From: Clostridia bacterium | Lineage (GTDB): Bacteria; Bacillota_A; Clostridia; Oscillospirales; CAG-272 | Length of the DNA: 11,190 bases | Assembly: GCA_017547395.1 (NCBI GenBank) | Contig: JAFYPS010000026.1 | Location: 1 to 11,190 of the forward strand | Reading direction: 5' to 3' | Part shown: positions 1 through 7,429 of the stretch, piece by piece | Position numbering within the stretch: position 1 is the stretch's first letter | Layout of the letters: the number at the start of each line of letters is the position of its first letter | Translations under genes and position numbers: made by a program | Notes under the pieces: model-generated | Told to the model about the DNA's origin: nothing | Seen by the model: the letters and a program-made list of their open reading frames with translations, nothing else | Database searches by the model: none

Positions 1-677
1 GCGTAAGCGGTCTTGGCGAGTGGGGAGTAGGCGGCGGACAGTTTTTTAACGAGTTCTCGTCAAATGACCATATTGTAGATGACTTCGTTTTGCCAAAGGG
101 GGCGAGAATTTACCGCACTATTGACTACGGTCTTGACGCGCTCGCCTGCCTTTTTATTTCGGTGGACACCTTAGGGCGTGCTACCGTGTTTAAAGAGGTG
201 TATGAGAGCGACCTTATAGTTTCGGCTGCCGCCAAGGCGATACGGGATGCAACGGGCGACCTTGACATTTACTGCACCTTTGCGCCGCCCGATCTTTGGG
301 CAAGGCAAAAGGATAGCGGCAAGAGCATTGATATGCTTTTTGCCGAGCACGGAGTGCCGCTTACCGCCTCCGACAACAGTCGCGCAAGCGGCTGGATGGC
401 GCTCAAGGAGTGGCTGAAGCCGGTAAGGGATGAAAACGGAGATTCCCGTCCGCGAATGAGAATTTCATCATCGTGCGAAAATCTCATTCGCTGTCTGCCA
501 TCGCTTGTCGGTGACAAAAAGCGGGTGGGGGATTGCCTGACAGAGCCGCACGAGATAACTCACCTTCCTGATGCACTGCGATACTTTGCCGTAATGCAGA
601 CGAGAGCTCCGCAGAGCAAGGAAACACTGAAAATTTCAGACTTCACGGGCAAAAACCGTAGAAAAAACCGTTTCTAA
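1..677 (+). CDS. Phage terminase large subunit, C-terminal nuclease part (5' end cut by window)
   Basis: The frame is open from base 3 with no stop, so this is the tail of a longer gene whose ATPase domain lies outside the window. The first visible residues include a Gly-rich stretch ending in GGGQFFNEF, a typical end of the ATPase part of large terminases. It is followed by an RNase H-like nuclease start, RTIDYGLDALAC, whose Asp residues are the expected metal ligands, and near the end by HLPDALRYF, the usual terminal Asp motif of this nuclease. In the family the protein cuts concatemeric DNA and pumps it through the portal into the prohead. A TTG at 90 could be read as a start, but the continuous open frame and conserved upstream residues argue against it. 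It is followed after 10 bases by a small zinc-ribbon gene. The family call is firm from motifs and from the portal gene downstream. Confidence 0.9.
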   Translation, partial: VSGLGEWGVGGGQFFNEFSSNDHIVDDFVLPKGARIYRTIDYGLDALACLFISVDTLGRATVFKEVYESDLIVSAAAKAIRDATGDLDIYCTFAPPDLWARQKDSGKSIDMLFAEHGVPLTASDNSRASGWMALKEWLKPVRDENGDSRPRMRISSSCENLIRCLPSLVGDKKRVGDCLTEPHEITHLPDALRYFAVMQTRAPQSKETLKISDFTGKNRRKNRF

Positions 678-687
678 AGGAGATTTT

Positions 688-867
688 ATGAAACAAATTA
701 CCGTAAAGGCGGCAAAGCACATCTGCCTTGTACCCGCGTGTAAAAGCACGGACACGTACAAGGTTTCGGGCAGTCCTAATCTGCTTGGCGGATTTTACAT
801 CTGCGCCGACTGCGCCGCCGAAATAGCAAGGCTGACAAAGTCTAAAAAGGGTGTAAAGGGACAGTGA
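688..867 (+). CDS. Small zinc-ribbon protein (59 aa), function unknown
   Basis: ATG at 688 follows an AGGAG site (678-682) with 5 bases spacing, and the frame closes at TGA 865-867. The product has 59 residues with four cysteines at 13, 18, 39 and 42, in a C-x4-C ... C-x2-C pattern, which suggests one bound zinc ion in a ribbon or knuckle. The C-terminus is basic (KSKKGVKGQ). No catalytic motif is visible. It sits between terminase and portal genes and its stop overlaps the next start as TGATG. It might bind DNA or a packaging partner, but that is inference from size, charge and position only. The frame is supported by the ribosome site, the cysteine spacing and the tight packing between known genes. 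Confidence 0.75.
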   Translation: MKQITVKAAKHICLVPACKSTDTYKVSGSPNLLGGFYICADCAAEIARLTKSKKGVKGQ

Positions 868-1037
868 TGCTTGTATATCTTTCGATAATCTGTACGGCGA
901 TACTCGCCATAGAGATTTTCATCTGCCGCTTGTTTGTGAGCAGAGAAGAGGAGATGCCTTCTCTTAGCGGCAGAAAGAAAACGCGGCATCTTTCCCCGCA
1001 CCGTAGAGCCTTGGAAGCCAAAAGGAGAACTAACTGA
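867..1037 (+). CDS. Small single-span membrane protein with basic tail (56 aa), function unknown
   Basis: ATG at 867 overlaps the upstream stop (TGATG), and its own stop at 1035-1037 overlaps the portal start in the same way. Residues 1-24 are strongly hydrophobic (MLVYLSIICTAILAIEIFIC and on) and would form one membrane helix. The remainder is short and rich in Arg/Lys (RKKTRHLSPHRRALEAKRR), so the positive-inside rule predicts a cytoplasmic C-terminus. I do not recognise a family. A membrane protein between terminase and portal is unusual. It could be a lysis or superinfection-exclusion factor, or a tiny accessory protein, but nothing in the sequence decides this. The gene call rests on exact coupling at both ends and on the lack of any other reading of this gap. 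Confidence 0.65.
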   Translation: MLVYLSIICTAILAIEIFICRLFVSREEEMPSLSGRKKTRHLSPHRRALEAKRRTN

Positions 1038-2932
1038 TGAAACTTTTTAACTTTAAAGAAAAAACGCCGCCGCGCGGGGAATATCGCGAGGACATTCTCG
1101 CAATGATAGACGAAGAATGCCGTCGGCGTCACGAGGAGCGACGCCCTCTTGAAATGCGCTGGATGCTTTCCGCAGACTTTTTTTCGGGGCATCAGTACAG
1201 GGACGTAAACCCGTACAGCGGTAATCTTGAGGACTATGAACCTCCCTTTGACTATATGGAGCGCGGGGTTTATAACCGCATTGCACCGCTTATCGAAACG
1301 CGAATGGCAAACTTCAAATCGCTTGATTTTTCGATGGAGGTACATCCTGCTACAAGCGAGATAAGCGACTATGAAAAGAGCCTCGTTGCAACCCGTTTGC
1401 TTACGCAGACACAGTACAAGTGCGATTTTCACTCCAAAAAGGATTCTCTTATCCTCTGGAGCGAGCTTTGCGGCACCTCGTTTATGCTTTCCTGGTGGGA
1501 CGGAGAAAAGGGCGATGCAGTCCTGAAGGACGGAAAGCCGCAGCCGCTCGGCGACCTTGACTTTGGTGTACTTACTCCATACGAGGTATTGCCCGAGAGC
1601 ATTTACAAGGAGAATCTTTCCGACCAGTCGTCTGTGATAATCGAGCAGGTAGTGAGTGTTGACGAGGTCAACCGCCGCTACGGTGTGAGGGTAAAGCCCG
1701 TGAGCGTTGACACCTACGCGATTTTACCGACTGCGGGAACGGGCGGACTCGGATATGTCGGCTCAACCTTTGAGGTAGGCTATCGCAAAGCCGAAAACTC
1801 TACTTTGCTCCGTACGTATATGGAAAAGCCAAACGCACTTCACAAATCGGGCAGAATGTTCGTTGCAACTCCCGATAGGATTCTCTACTACGGAACTCTT
1901 CCGATAGACGAATATCCGCTTTCCGTGCTTCGTACCAAGCGCGTTCCGGGAATGTTTTTCGGCCGTTCGGTAATCGAGGATCTTATACCTCTTCAGCGCG
2001 CGTATAACGGAGTGAAGAACAAAATTCACGATTACATCCGCACGCTTGCGCTCAGTCCGCTTCTTGTTCCCGAGGGAAGCGTAGACGACATTGACGAGCT
2101 TTCCGCAAACGGTGTTGCGCCCGGCGATATTCTGGAATACAACCCCGACCGCGGAGAGCCGAAGGCACTTTCGGTAAACGGGCTTCCAAACGGAGTATTT
2201 GAGGAGTGCGAAAACCTTTCGCGCGAAATGGAATACGTCGCAGGACTTTCACATCTCGGTGCCACAGGCAACCAGACAAACAGTCTTAACAGTGCAAGTG
2301 CAATTGAACGTCTTCGCGAGATAGACGGGGTGCGCCTTGCTCTTACGGGCGATGCAATCCGTGCGGCGGTGCTTAGTATGGCAAAGATATGGCTCAAGCT
2401 CTACAAGGAGCACGGCAGTGTTATGCATATTGAAAAGCTTTCGGGCGCGTACGACACAAGCGCTACGTTTACCTGGTGCAGTGAGGACCTCAACTCCTAC
2501 GATATAGTATACGAGAGTGAAAACTCGCTTTTGCACAGTGATGAGGACCGTCTTTCCGCAATAAAAAGCGGCATTCAGATGGGACTTTTTAACGGAGAGG
2601 ACGGGAAAATTCCGAGAAGTGTGCGAAAAAAACTGCTTTGCAGAATGCATATAGGCGACTTTGTGCGCACTCTTTACGAGGATGATATGCAATCGGCATC
2701 AGCGAGAAGAGAAAACGGTATGCTTCTTCGCGGAGAGAGGACAGACACGGCACCCTACGACGACCACGAGCTTCACATATCCGAGCATAGGCGCGCCGCG
2801 CTTGAATACGGGTATTCAAAACTGCGAAAGGAGAATCCGCTTCGTGCGGCGGCACTTGAGGAGCATATAGCGGCGCATATAAACATTATGAGAGGAAAAG
2901 AAAACAATGGAACAGAACAATCCGACTCTTGA
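1037..2932 (+). CDS. Phage portal protein (631 aa)
   Basis: The start is supported by AAAGGAG at 1021-1027, 9 bases before the ATG. The protein has features of podovirus-type portals: an N-terminal helical wing with NRIAPLIETRMANF (residues 80-93), a central stretch with GVLTPYEVLPES (177-188) typical of the wing/clip core, and FFGRSVIEDLIPLQRAYN (307-324), followed by a long helix that corresponds to the stem and channel helices. The C-terminal third is mixed helical and charged. In the family a dodecamer forms the vertex ring through which DNA enters and leaves and to which the tail binds. The length is within the range of P22- and T7-type portals. Its end overlaps the scaffold gene by 26 bases. 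The function is secure from motif and context; assignment to a named subfamily is not. Confidence 0.9.
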   Translation: MKLFNFKEKTPPRGEYREDILAMIDEECRRRHEERRPLEMRWMLSADFFSGHQYRDVNPYSGNLEDYEPPFDYMERGVYNRIAPLIETRMANFKSLDFSMEVHPATSEISDYEKSLVATRLLTQTQYKCDFHSKKDSLILWSELCGTSFMLSWWDGEKGDAVLKDGKPQPLGDLDFGVLTPYEVLPESIYKENLSDQSSVIIEQVVSVDEVNRRYGVRVKPVSVDTYAILPTAGTGGLGYVGSTFEVGYRKAENSTLLRTYMEKPNALHKSGRMFVATPDRILYYGTLPIDEYPLSVLRTKRVPGMFFGRSVIEDLIPLQRAYNGVKNKIHDYIRTLALSPLLVPEGSVDDIDELSANGVAPGDILEYNPDRGEPKALSVNGLPNGVFEECENLSREMEYVAGLSHLGATGNQTNSLNSASAIERLREIDGVRLALTGDAIRAAVLSMAKIWLKLYKEHGSVMHIEKLSGAYDTSATFTWCSEDLNSYDIVYESENSLLHSDEDRLSAIKSGIQMGLFNGEDGKIPRSVRKKLLCRMHIGDFVRTLYEDDMQSASARRENGMLLRGERTDTAPYDDHELHISEHRRAALEYGYSKLRKENPLRAAALEEHIAAHINIMRGKENNGTEQSDS

Positions 2933-3440
2933 TTACGAGGCGCTTGCTTCTCTTGATGGGGAGGCGCGCGCTGCCGCGATTGCCGAGTATACTGCGGCTA
3001 TAGAAGAGAGAGCATCTCTTGCTGCAAAGGAAAAGTATGACGGTGAGCTTCGCGCGGTGCAGTATGCAAATGCAAAGTACCGTCTTGCAAGCGGACTTAA
3101 AGATTTTTCGGGACGCATTGAGGCAATCGAGGAAATCGCCAGAGAGAACCCCGCGCTTATGGCACTTGACGACGAGGAAAGACTTCGCACCGCCTACTAC
3201 ATAGACCGCGGAATGCGCGCAGACGAAAGTCCTAGCGCAGAGGAGCTTCTTATGAGACTGCGTGAAAATCCCGAGGCAATGCGCCTTTGCGAGGCAGCTA
3301 TTCTCGCAAAACTCAAAACCGAAGCGAGCCCCGCGTTTGCGGCGGCGGGAAGCGTTGCAAGCGTTCCGCTCACACCGCAGAAAAAGCCGAAGAGCATTGA
3401 CGAGGCATCGTCACTTGCGAGAGCGGCATTTGGAATTTAA
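2907..3440 (+). CDS. Probable capsid scaffold protein (177 aa)
   Basis: ATG at 2907 has GAGGA at 2892-2896 and begins inside the last 26 bases of the portal gene. The product is very rich in Ala, Glu, Arg and Leu, is almost wholly predicted helix, and has no enzyme motif. This is the usual look of phage scaffold proteins, which line the inside of the growing shell and leave before or during packaging. A charged central part is followed by an Ala-rich linker (residues about 141-155) and a C-terminal segment with PQKKPKS and a short helix, the place where scaffolds commonly contact the coat protein. Position between portal and major capsid protein is the strongest argument. No protease motif is seen here or nearby, so it is probably released intact. 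It could also carry another internal head role. Confidence 0.75.
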   Translation: MEQNNPTLDYEALASLDGEARAAAIAEYTAAIEERASLAAKEKYDGELRAVQYANAKYRLASGLKDFSGRIEAIEEIARENPALMALDDEERLRTAYYIDRGMRADESPSAEELLMRLRENPEAMRLCEAAILAKLKTEASPAFAAAGSVASVPLTPQKKPKSIDEASSLARAAFGI

Positions 3441-3463
3441 AAATTTGAAAGGAAATAATTAAA

Positions 3464-4654
3464 ATGGCACAGATTCTTACTAAACTTGAAGCAATTCTTA
3501 AGGACAAATATCAGCCTGCGCTTACAAATCAGATTAACACCGAGCCTTCTCCTTTTCTTGAAAAGATAAAGAAGGTTGCTCTCACAAACAACACCATCAA
3601 GTGCGCATCCCCCGTAGGCATCAACGGCGGCTTTGGCTTTGGAGCAGAGGGCGTTGGCACTCCCAAGGCGGGCGCGCAGCGTTACACCCGTTTTGAAATC
3701 GACGCGGTTGATATGTACGTTGACCTCCAGATTTCAAACAAGACAATCGAGCTTGCAAGCAGCAATGCTGCCACTATGATTAATGCACTCGACAGCGAAA
3801 TCAAGGGTTCCTATGCCGCTGCAAAGTGGAACATCGGCCGCGCACTCTTCGGCGACGGTACAGGCAAGCTTGCAAACGTCAGCGCAGTAAGCGCAAACGG
3901 CGTAAACACCGTACTTACCCTTGATAGCGTAAAGAGAGTTATCGAGGGACTTGCTATCGACCTTTACGATGCATCTGCTACAAGTGCGGCAGCACTTGCG
4001 GGCGCAAATGCGGGTCACAGAATTATCAGCGTTGACCGTGCGGCAAAGACAATTCTTGTCGAGGGCAATCTTTCACTTAACGAGGCTACCGGCTTTATCA
4101 CGGTTCAGGGCAGCTTCAACCGTGAGCTTTGCGGTCTTGGCGCGATTTTCGGCGACGGTGAAAAACTTTACGGCATAGTAAAGGCGGACAACCCCTGGAT
4201 TTGTCCTACCGTAGTTGATGCGGGCGGAGATATCACCGACCTTATCCTCTATCGCGGAATCAAGGAAGCAAAGGACTACAAGGGTGCAAACGTTGACCTT
4301 CTTATGATGGGCGACAACGCCTTCCTTGCATATCAGGATTACATCCATACGAACAACGTAACTGTGACCGACAAGTATCACTTTGTCGGAGGTGCGGTTG
4401 GCTACAAGATTCTTGTAGGCTCAAACGAGGTTATTATCGTAAACGAGCGCTTTGTTCCCGAAAACGAGGTATGGGGCGTTGACACCTCTGCATTCTATCT
4501 TGAGGCAACACCCTGGAACTTTATGGAAAAGGACGGCGGCGTATTCGTTCCGATGCCCGACACCTCCATTTTCCGCGCACTTCTTGCCTCCTACGGCAAC
4601 CTTATGTGCGTAAATCCCGGCGGATGCGTACGTTTTGTAAACGCTGCACAGTAA
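3464..4654 (+). CDS. Major capsid protein (396 aa), probably HK97 fold
   Basis: AAAGGA at 3448-3453 precedes the ATG by 10 bases. The order after portal and scaffold, a length near 400 residues, and the composition (Gly/Ala/Asn rich, few Cys) fit a major capsid protein. The N-terminal part is helical. Then comes a segment around residues 55-75 (GFGAEGVGTPKAGAQRYTRF) that suits an extended loop, and a long spine-like helix around IELASSNAATMINALDSE (about 99-116). The middle holds a beta-rich section about residues 180-215 and the phrase LCGLGAIFGDGEKLYGI, which I associate with coat proteins of Gram-positive phages. No N-terminal delta domain or upstream maturation protease is evident. The product would form the icosahedral shell. 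A hairpin follows directly after the stop, so this gene may end the most abundant part of the late message. Confidence 0.85.
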   Translation: MAQILTKLEAILKDKYQPALTNQINTEPSPFLEKIKKVALTNNTIKCASPVGINGGFGFGAEGVGTPKAGAQRYTRFEIDAVDMYVDLQISNKTIELASSNAATMINALDSEIKGSYAAAKWNIGRALFGDGTGKLANVSAVSANGVNTVLTLDSVKRVIEGLAIDLYDASATSAAALAGANAGHRIISVDRAAKTILVEGNLSLNEATGFITVQGSFNRELCGLGAIFGDGEKLYGIVKADNPWICPTVVDAGGDITDLILYRGIKEAKDYKGANVDLLMMGDNAFLAYQDYIHTNNVTVTDKYHFVGGAVGYKILVGSNEVIIVNERFVPENEVWGVDTSAFYLEATPWNFMEKDGGVFVPMPDTSIFRALLASYGNLMCVNPGGCVRFVNAAQ

Positions 4655-4663
4655 AAAAAGATA

Positions 4664-4691
4664 AAGAGGGACGGTTACCGTCCCTCTTGTT
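4664..4691 (+). terminator. Hairpin after capsid gene, likely partial terminator
   Basis: A 25-base perfect inverted repeat occupies 4664-4688: arms AAGAGGGACGGT and ACCGTCCCTCTT around a single T, realistically a 10-bp stem with a GTTAC loop. It is followed only by TGTT, a weak U-tract, and preceded by an A-rich run (AAAAAAAGATAAA), which would give a U-rich tail on the opposite strand. Because the tail genes downstream have no visible promoter, I infer incomplete termination, or 3' end protection of the capsid message, rather than a full stop. Confidence 0.7.
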
Positions 4692-4709
4692 AAAAGACAG
4701 GAGAAAACA

Positions 4710-5051
4710 ATGGATTTGAAGAAATTATACAGAGACGTTACCGTCCTGTGCAGAGAGGAAATTCCTCTTAACGATTTCCTGCTTTACTGTGATATGGCGG
4801 TAAGAACCTTTCTTGCAAAATACCCCAAAAAGTATCTGCTTCCCAAAGGGCAGTATTCTTCTCCGACGTCTCTTTCCGACTCGCTTATGATAAGCGGCGA
4901 GTTTTACAATGCCGTTTTGTATTTTGTTGCGGGAAATTGCACGTTAAACGAAAAGCAGCTTGAGCTCAGCGAAGATGCGGCATCAAACGCGTACATAAAA
5001 ATGTGGCGTGAAAATGCGCGCGGCAAGCATATAAGGGGGGACAAATGGTAA
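4710..5051 (+). CDS. Probable head-tail adaptor/connector (113 aa)
   Basis: AGGAG at 4699-4703 lies 6 bases before the ATG, so the gene restarts translation after the capsid hairpin. The product is small and mostly helical: an N-terminal helix (LKKLYRDVTVLCREE), a helix around NDFLLYCDMAVRTFLAKYP, then an extended middle, then a paired-helix region (EFYNAVLYFVAGNCTLNEKQ and ASNAYIKMWRENARGKH). This fits the small helical adaptor proteins that bind under the portal and close the filled head. The function is inferred from position right after the coat gene and from size and fold-like pattern; no specific residue motif proves it. It overlaps the start of the next gene, which suggests the two are made in similar amounts. 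Confidence 0.55.
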   Translation: MDLKKLYRDVTVLCREEIPLNDFLLYCDMAVRTFLAKYPKKYLLPKGQYSSPTSLSDSLMISGEFYNAVLYFVAGNCTLNEKQLELSEDAASNAYIKMWRENARGKHIRGDKW

Positions 5052-5587
5052 TGGAAACTCCGCATTTGATTTATGAAATTGAGAATGAGTTTACAGACTA
5101 TACCGCACCGCCTGAGAACTATCTTATTTCCGAATACAATTCGCTTATCAAAAGACTTTTGCTCATACTCCCCGAAAGCGACGGCAGTTTAGTTGCGACG
5201 CCTGAAAACGGAATAATAGAAACCGACCTTTCCGCTATGCAGGTAAGAAGAGTCCTGTGCGGTGACGGAGAACTGCTGCGTGCAAGCGAAACTCTTTTTG
5301 AACTTTTGCCCGGCGGACGGCTGTTTTGTCCGCGTGACAAAAGCATTGCGGTAACCGTAGACAAGGAATGCAAGGTTTTTTACCGCAAGCTTCCCGTAGA
5401 CGTGGACAAAGACAACCTTTCGGGCACCTCCTTTCCGCTTGACAAAAGATATATACCGCTTGTCCGCGCATGGCTGTGGTATAAAACCTATCTGTACGTC
5501 GGAGATTTCGACAGTGCAAAGCCATATTACGAGGAATACGAAAGGCTTATGGTACTTTACCGTGACGAAAACGGGGTGAGGGAATGA
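5045..5587 (+). CDS. Probable second connector/tail adaptor (180 aa)
   Basis: The sequence ATGGTAATGG offers starts at 5045 and 5051. The AAGGGGGG run at 5033-5040 is closer to the usual distance for 5045, but the TAATG overlap at 5051 is also usable, so the first two residues are uncertain. The protein starts with a helix (NYLISEYNSLIKRLLLILPE), continues with a strand-rich middle (residues about 55-125), and ends with a helical part that includes PLVRAWLWYKTYLYVGDFDS and KPYYEEYERLMVLY. This mixed layout resembles adaptor rings placed between portal and nozzle in short-tailed phages. Its stop overlaps the next start as ATGA. The assignment is by position and general build; a structural tail component of other type remains possible. 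Confidence 0.5.
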   Translation: MVMETPHLIYEIENEFTDYTAPPENYLISEYNSLIKRLLLILPESDGSLVATPENGIIETDLSAMQVRRVLCGDGELLRASETLFELLPGGRLFCPRDKSIAVTVDKECKVFYRKLPVDVDKDNLSGTSFPLDKRYIPLVRAWLWYKTYLYVGDFDSAKPYYEEYERLMVLYRDENGVRE

Positions 5588-7416
5588 AAAAGGCAATAGA
5601 TATCGACCGATTTTCGGGAATTTACAGTGGCGGTATAAAAAGCGGAAGTCTTTTTGACAGTGACAACGTAACCGTTCTTGCAGGCGGCGGCGTAAAAGCA
5701 CTGCTTAAATCAAAGGGAATAGACGTAGGCGGCAGCGCCTCGCTTGCGGGTGTGTACTCGTATTACACGTATACAGACAGTGACTATGAAATCAAGACTA
5801 CTGCCGAGTGGGTATATGAAAATATATGTCCCAAAAGCGTTCTTGCATACGATAAGGGATTTACCGCTGCTTCAAGAATATTGGTTGCGGACGTAGGAAT
5901 GCCCGGCAAGACCGAAAACGGCTACAGAAACATTATTGCGGCATATTGTGACGGGGACAGACTTCTCGTTATTTACGATGCGGTTTATAACGTTATTGAT
6001 CAGCGCCGCTCCGACGAGTTTTCCGCTGAGGGAAACGGATATATAGTTACCTTTGACAGCGGAGAGATTGATGCGGGTGCAGGCACAACGGTATGCACAC
6101 TGACGCAACTTTGGCTTGACGTGATTGAGGGCGGTGAAATTTCTTCATTTCTGCTTGATGCAGAGCTTGAGGTGAGAGAAACACTTGGAAGTAAATATGA
6201 TTTCGGCAGAATGGTTGCAAAAAAGAACAAGGTGTTCCACTATACGTCTACCGAGTATGCTCCCGACATTGATGCATCATACACAATCTATCCCGACAAG
6301 GTTTATACCGACGTTTATCCAAGACTTGCCACCGACTATCCCGTGGCCGTTCCGTATTCCGCGCGTGACAGGCACGTTGTGCGCTATACAAACAGCGAAG
6401 ATGATAGCAGTGTGTACGGCTCTTCGGGAGAAAAGCTTATCTTTATGCCGGATATGCGCCTTCTCAGTGAAAAAGACGGCGTGTGGAAGCTTGAGGCGAA
6501 AAGTGAAACGATTCCGCAAATGGAAAAGGCACTTTGCCATTTTGAACGTCTTTTCGGTTACTGCGGTGACACTCTTTACGTATCTGCAAAGGGAAACTGC
6601 ACGGATTATACGCTCGCAGACGGAAACGTTCCACAAACGGGCGCATTTTCACTGACTACGGCAGACGCAGGCGGTTTTACCGACATTGTATCCTTTGACG
6701 GTAAGGTTATTGCCTTTACCGAAAAAAGTATGATGATAATAGAAGGCGATGCACTTCCTTTTTCTATTACTTATGAGCGTGCCTACGGCTGCATAAGTCA
6801 CAGGGCGCTGACAGTGTGCGGCGGATATATGTATTTTGCTTCCTACGGCGGAGTTTACAGATATAACGGCAGCAGTGTGGAGTGTATAAGCCATACACTC
6901 CCGTACGGGTTTGAGTATGAAGCGGCAATGCTCACAAACTACTGCGGACTTGTACTTGCATATTTTTCGGAGGACGATGCGCTGTATGTTTTCAATCCGC
7001 AGAGCAAACAGTGGACAAAGCAGAAAGAAACCAACACGGGCGTCTTCTTTCCGGACGGCGGAGGAAAATACGTTTTTTATCGCAATAACGGGAATAAGCT
7101 TTATGAGTTTTTTTCGGAAAAAGGCGATTTCTCTTTTGCGGTTTCACTCGGAGCGGGTGAGCGAAAGAGAATATGCTCGGTCGCAGTCTGCGCTGAGGCG
7201 GGCTTTGACGGAAGCCTGACGCTTGCCGACGCGGGCGGGAATGCTCTTATGCGCATTGACGATGCCTACGAAGAAAGAGTAACGCGCCGATGCATTCTGC
7301 ATAATAAATATATTGATGCCGAAAATATATATTTTTACGGCAGCGGGGAAGTAACACTGCTTTCGCTCCGCGTAGAATATATGCCTGTCGGTAACAGACT
7401 TGTACGTTTAAAATGA
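5584..7416 (+). CDS. Probable tail nozzle/hub protein, beta-rich (610 aa)
   Basis: ATG at 5584 overlaps the upstream stop. The N-terminus has a pattern common to short-tail nozzle and hub proteins: SGSLFDSDNVTVLAGGGVKA (residues 20-39), where a DN(V/M) phrase precedes a Gly-rich turn. The rest is almost entirely strand-like, with repeated aromatic, Gly and Asp motifs. One blade-like piece, HRALTVCGGYMYFASYGGVY (about 406-425), is followed by YNGSSVECIS, and similar YVFNPQSKQWTK and YVFYRNNGNKLYEF phrases come later; this suggests a beta-propeller-like body. In known podoviruses (T7 gp12, P22 gp10) such a protein forms the tube tip below the adaptor. The role is inferred from gene order and fold pattern. 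No enzymatic motif is seen. Alternatives are a tail spike or a lyase-like tail protein. Confidence 0.55.
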   Translation: MKKAIDIDRFSGIYSGGIKSGSLFDSDNVTVLAGGGVKALLKSKGIDVGGSASLAGVYSYYTYTDSDYEIKTTAEWVYENICPKSVLAYDKGFTAASRILVADVGMPGKTENGYRNIIAAYCDGDRLLVIYDAVYNVIDQRRSDEFSAEGNGYIVTFDSGEIDAGAGTTVCTLTQLWLDVIEGGEISSFLLDAELEVRETLGSKYDFGRMVAKKNKVFHYTSTEYAPDIDASYTIYPDKVYTDVYPRLATDYPVAVPYSARDRHVVRYTNSEDDSSVYGSSGEKLIFMPDMRLLSEKDGVWKLEAKSETIPQMEKALCHFERLFGYCGDTLYVSAKGNCTDYTLADGNVPQTGAFSLTTADAGGFTDIVSFDGKVIAFTEKSMMIIEGDALPFSITYERAYGCISHRALTVCGGYMYFASYGGVYRYNGSSVECISHTLPYGFEYEAAMLTNYCGLVLAYFSEDDALYVFNPQSKQWTKQKETNTGVFFPDGGGKYVFYRNNGNKLYEFFSEKGDFSFAVSLGAGERKRICSVAVCAEAGFDGSLTLADAGGNALMRIDDAYEERVTRRCILHNKYIDAENIYFYGSGEVTLLSLRVEYMPVGNRLVRLK

Positions 7417-7429
7417 GAAAGGAGAAAAA

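Noticed and set aside
90..92. TTG as start of the terminase
   Set aside because: The frame continues to the window edge without a stop and the upstream residues match the terminase family.
842..1432. Minus-strand open frame of 196 codons opposite the small genes and portal start
   Set aside because: No start signal and no family-like pattern; the opposite strand is fully explained by coupled genes.
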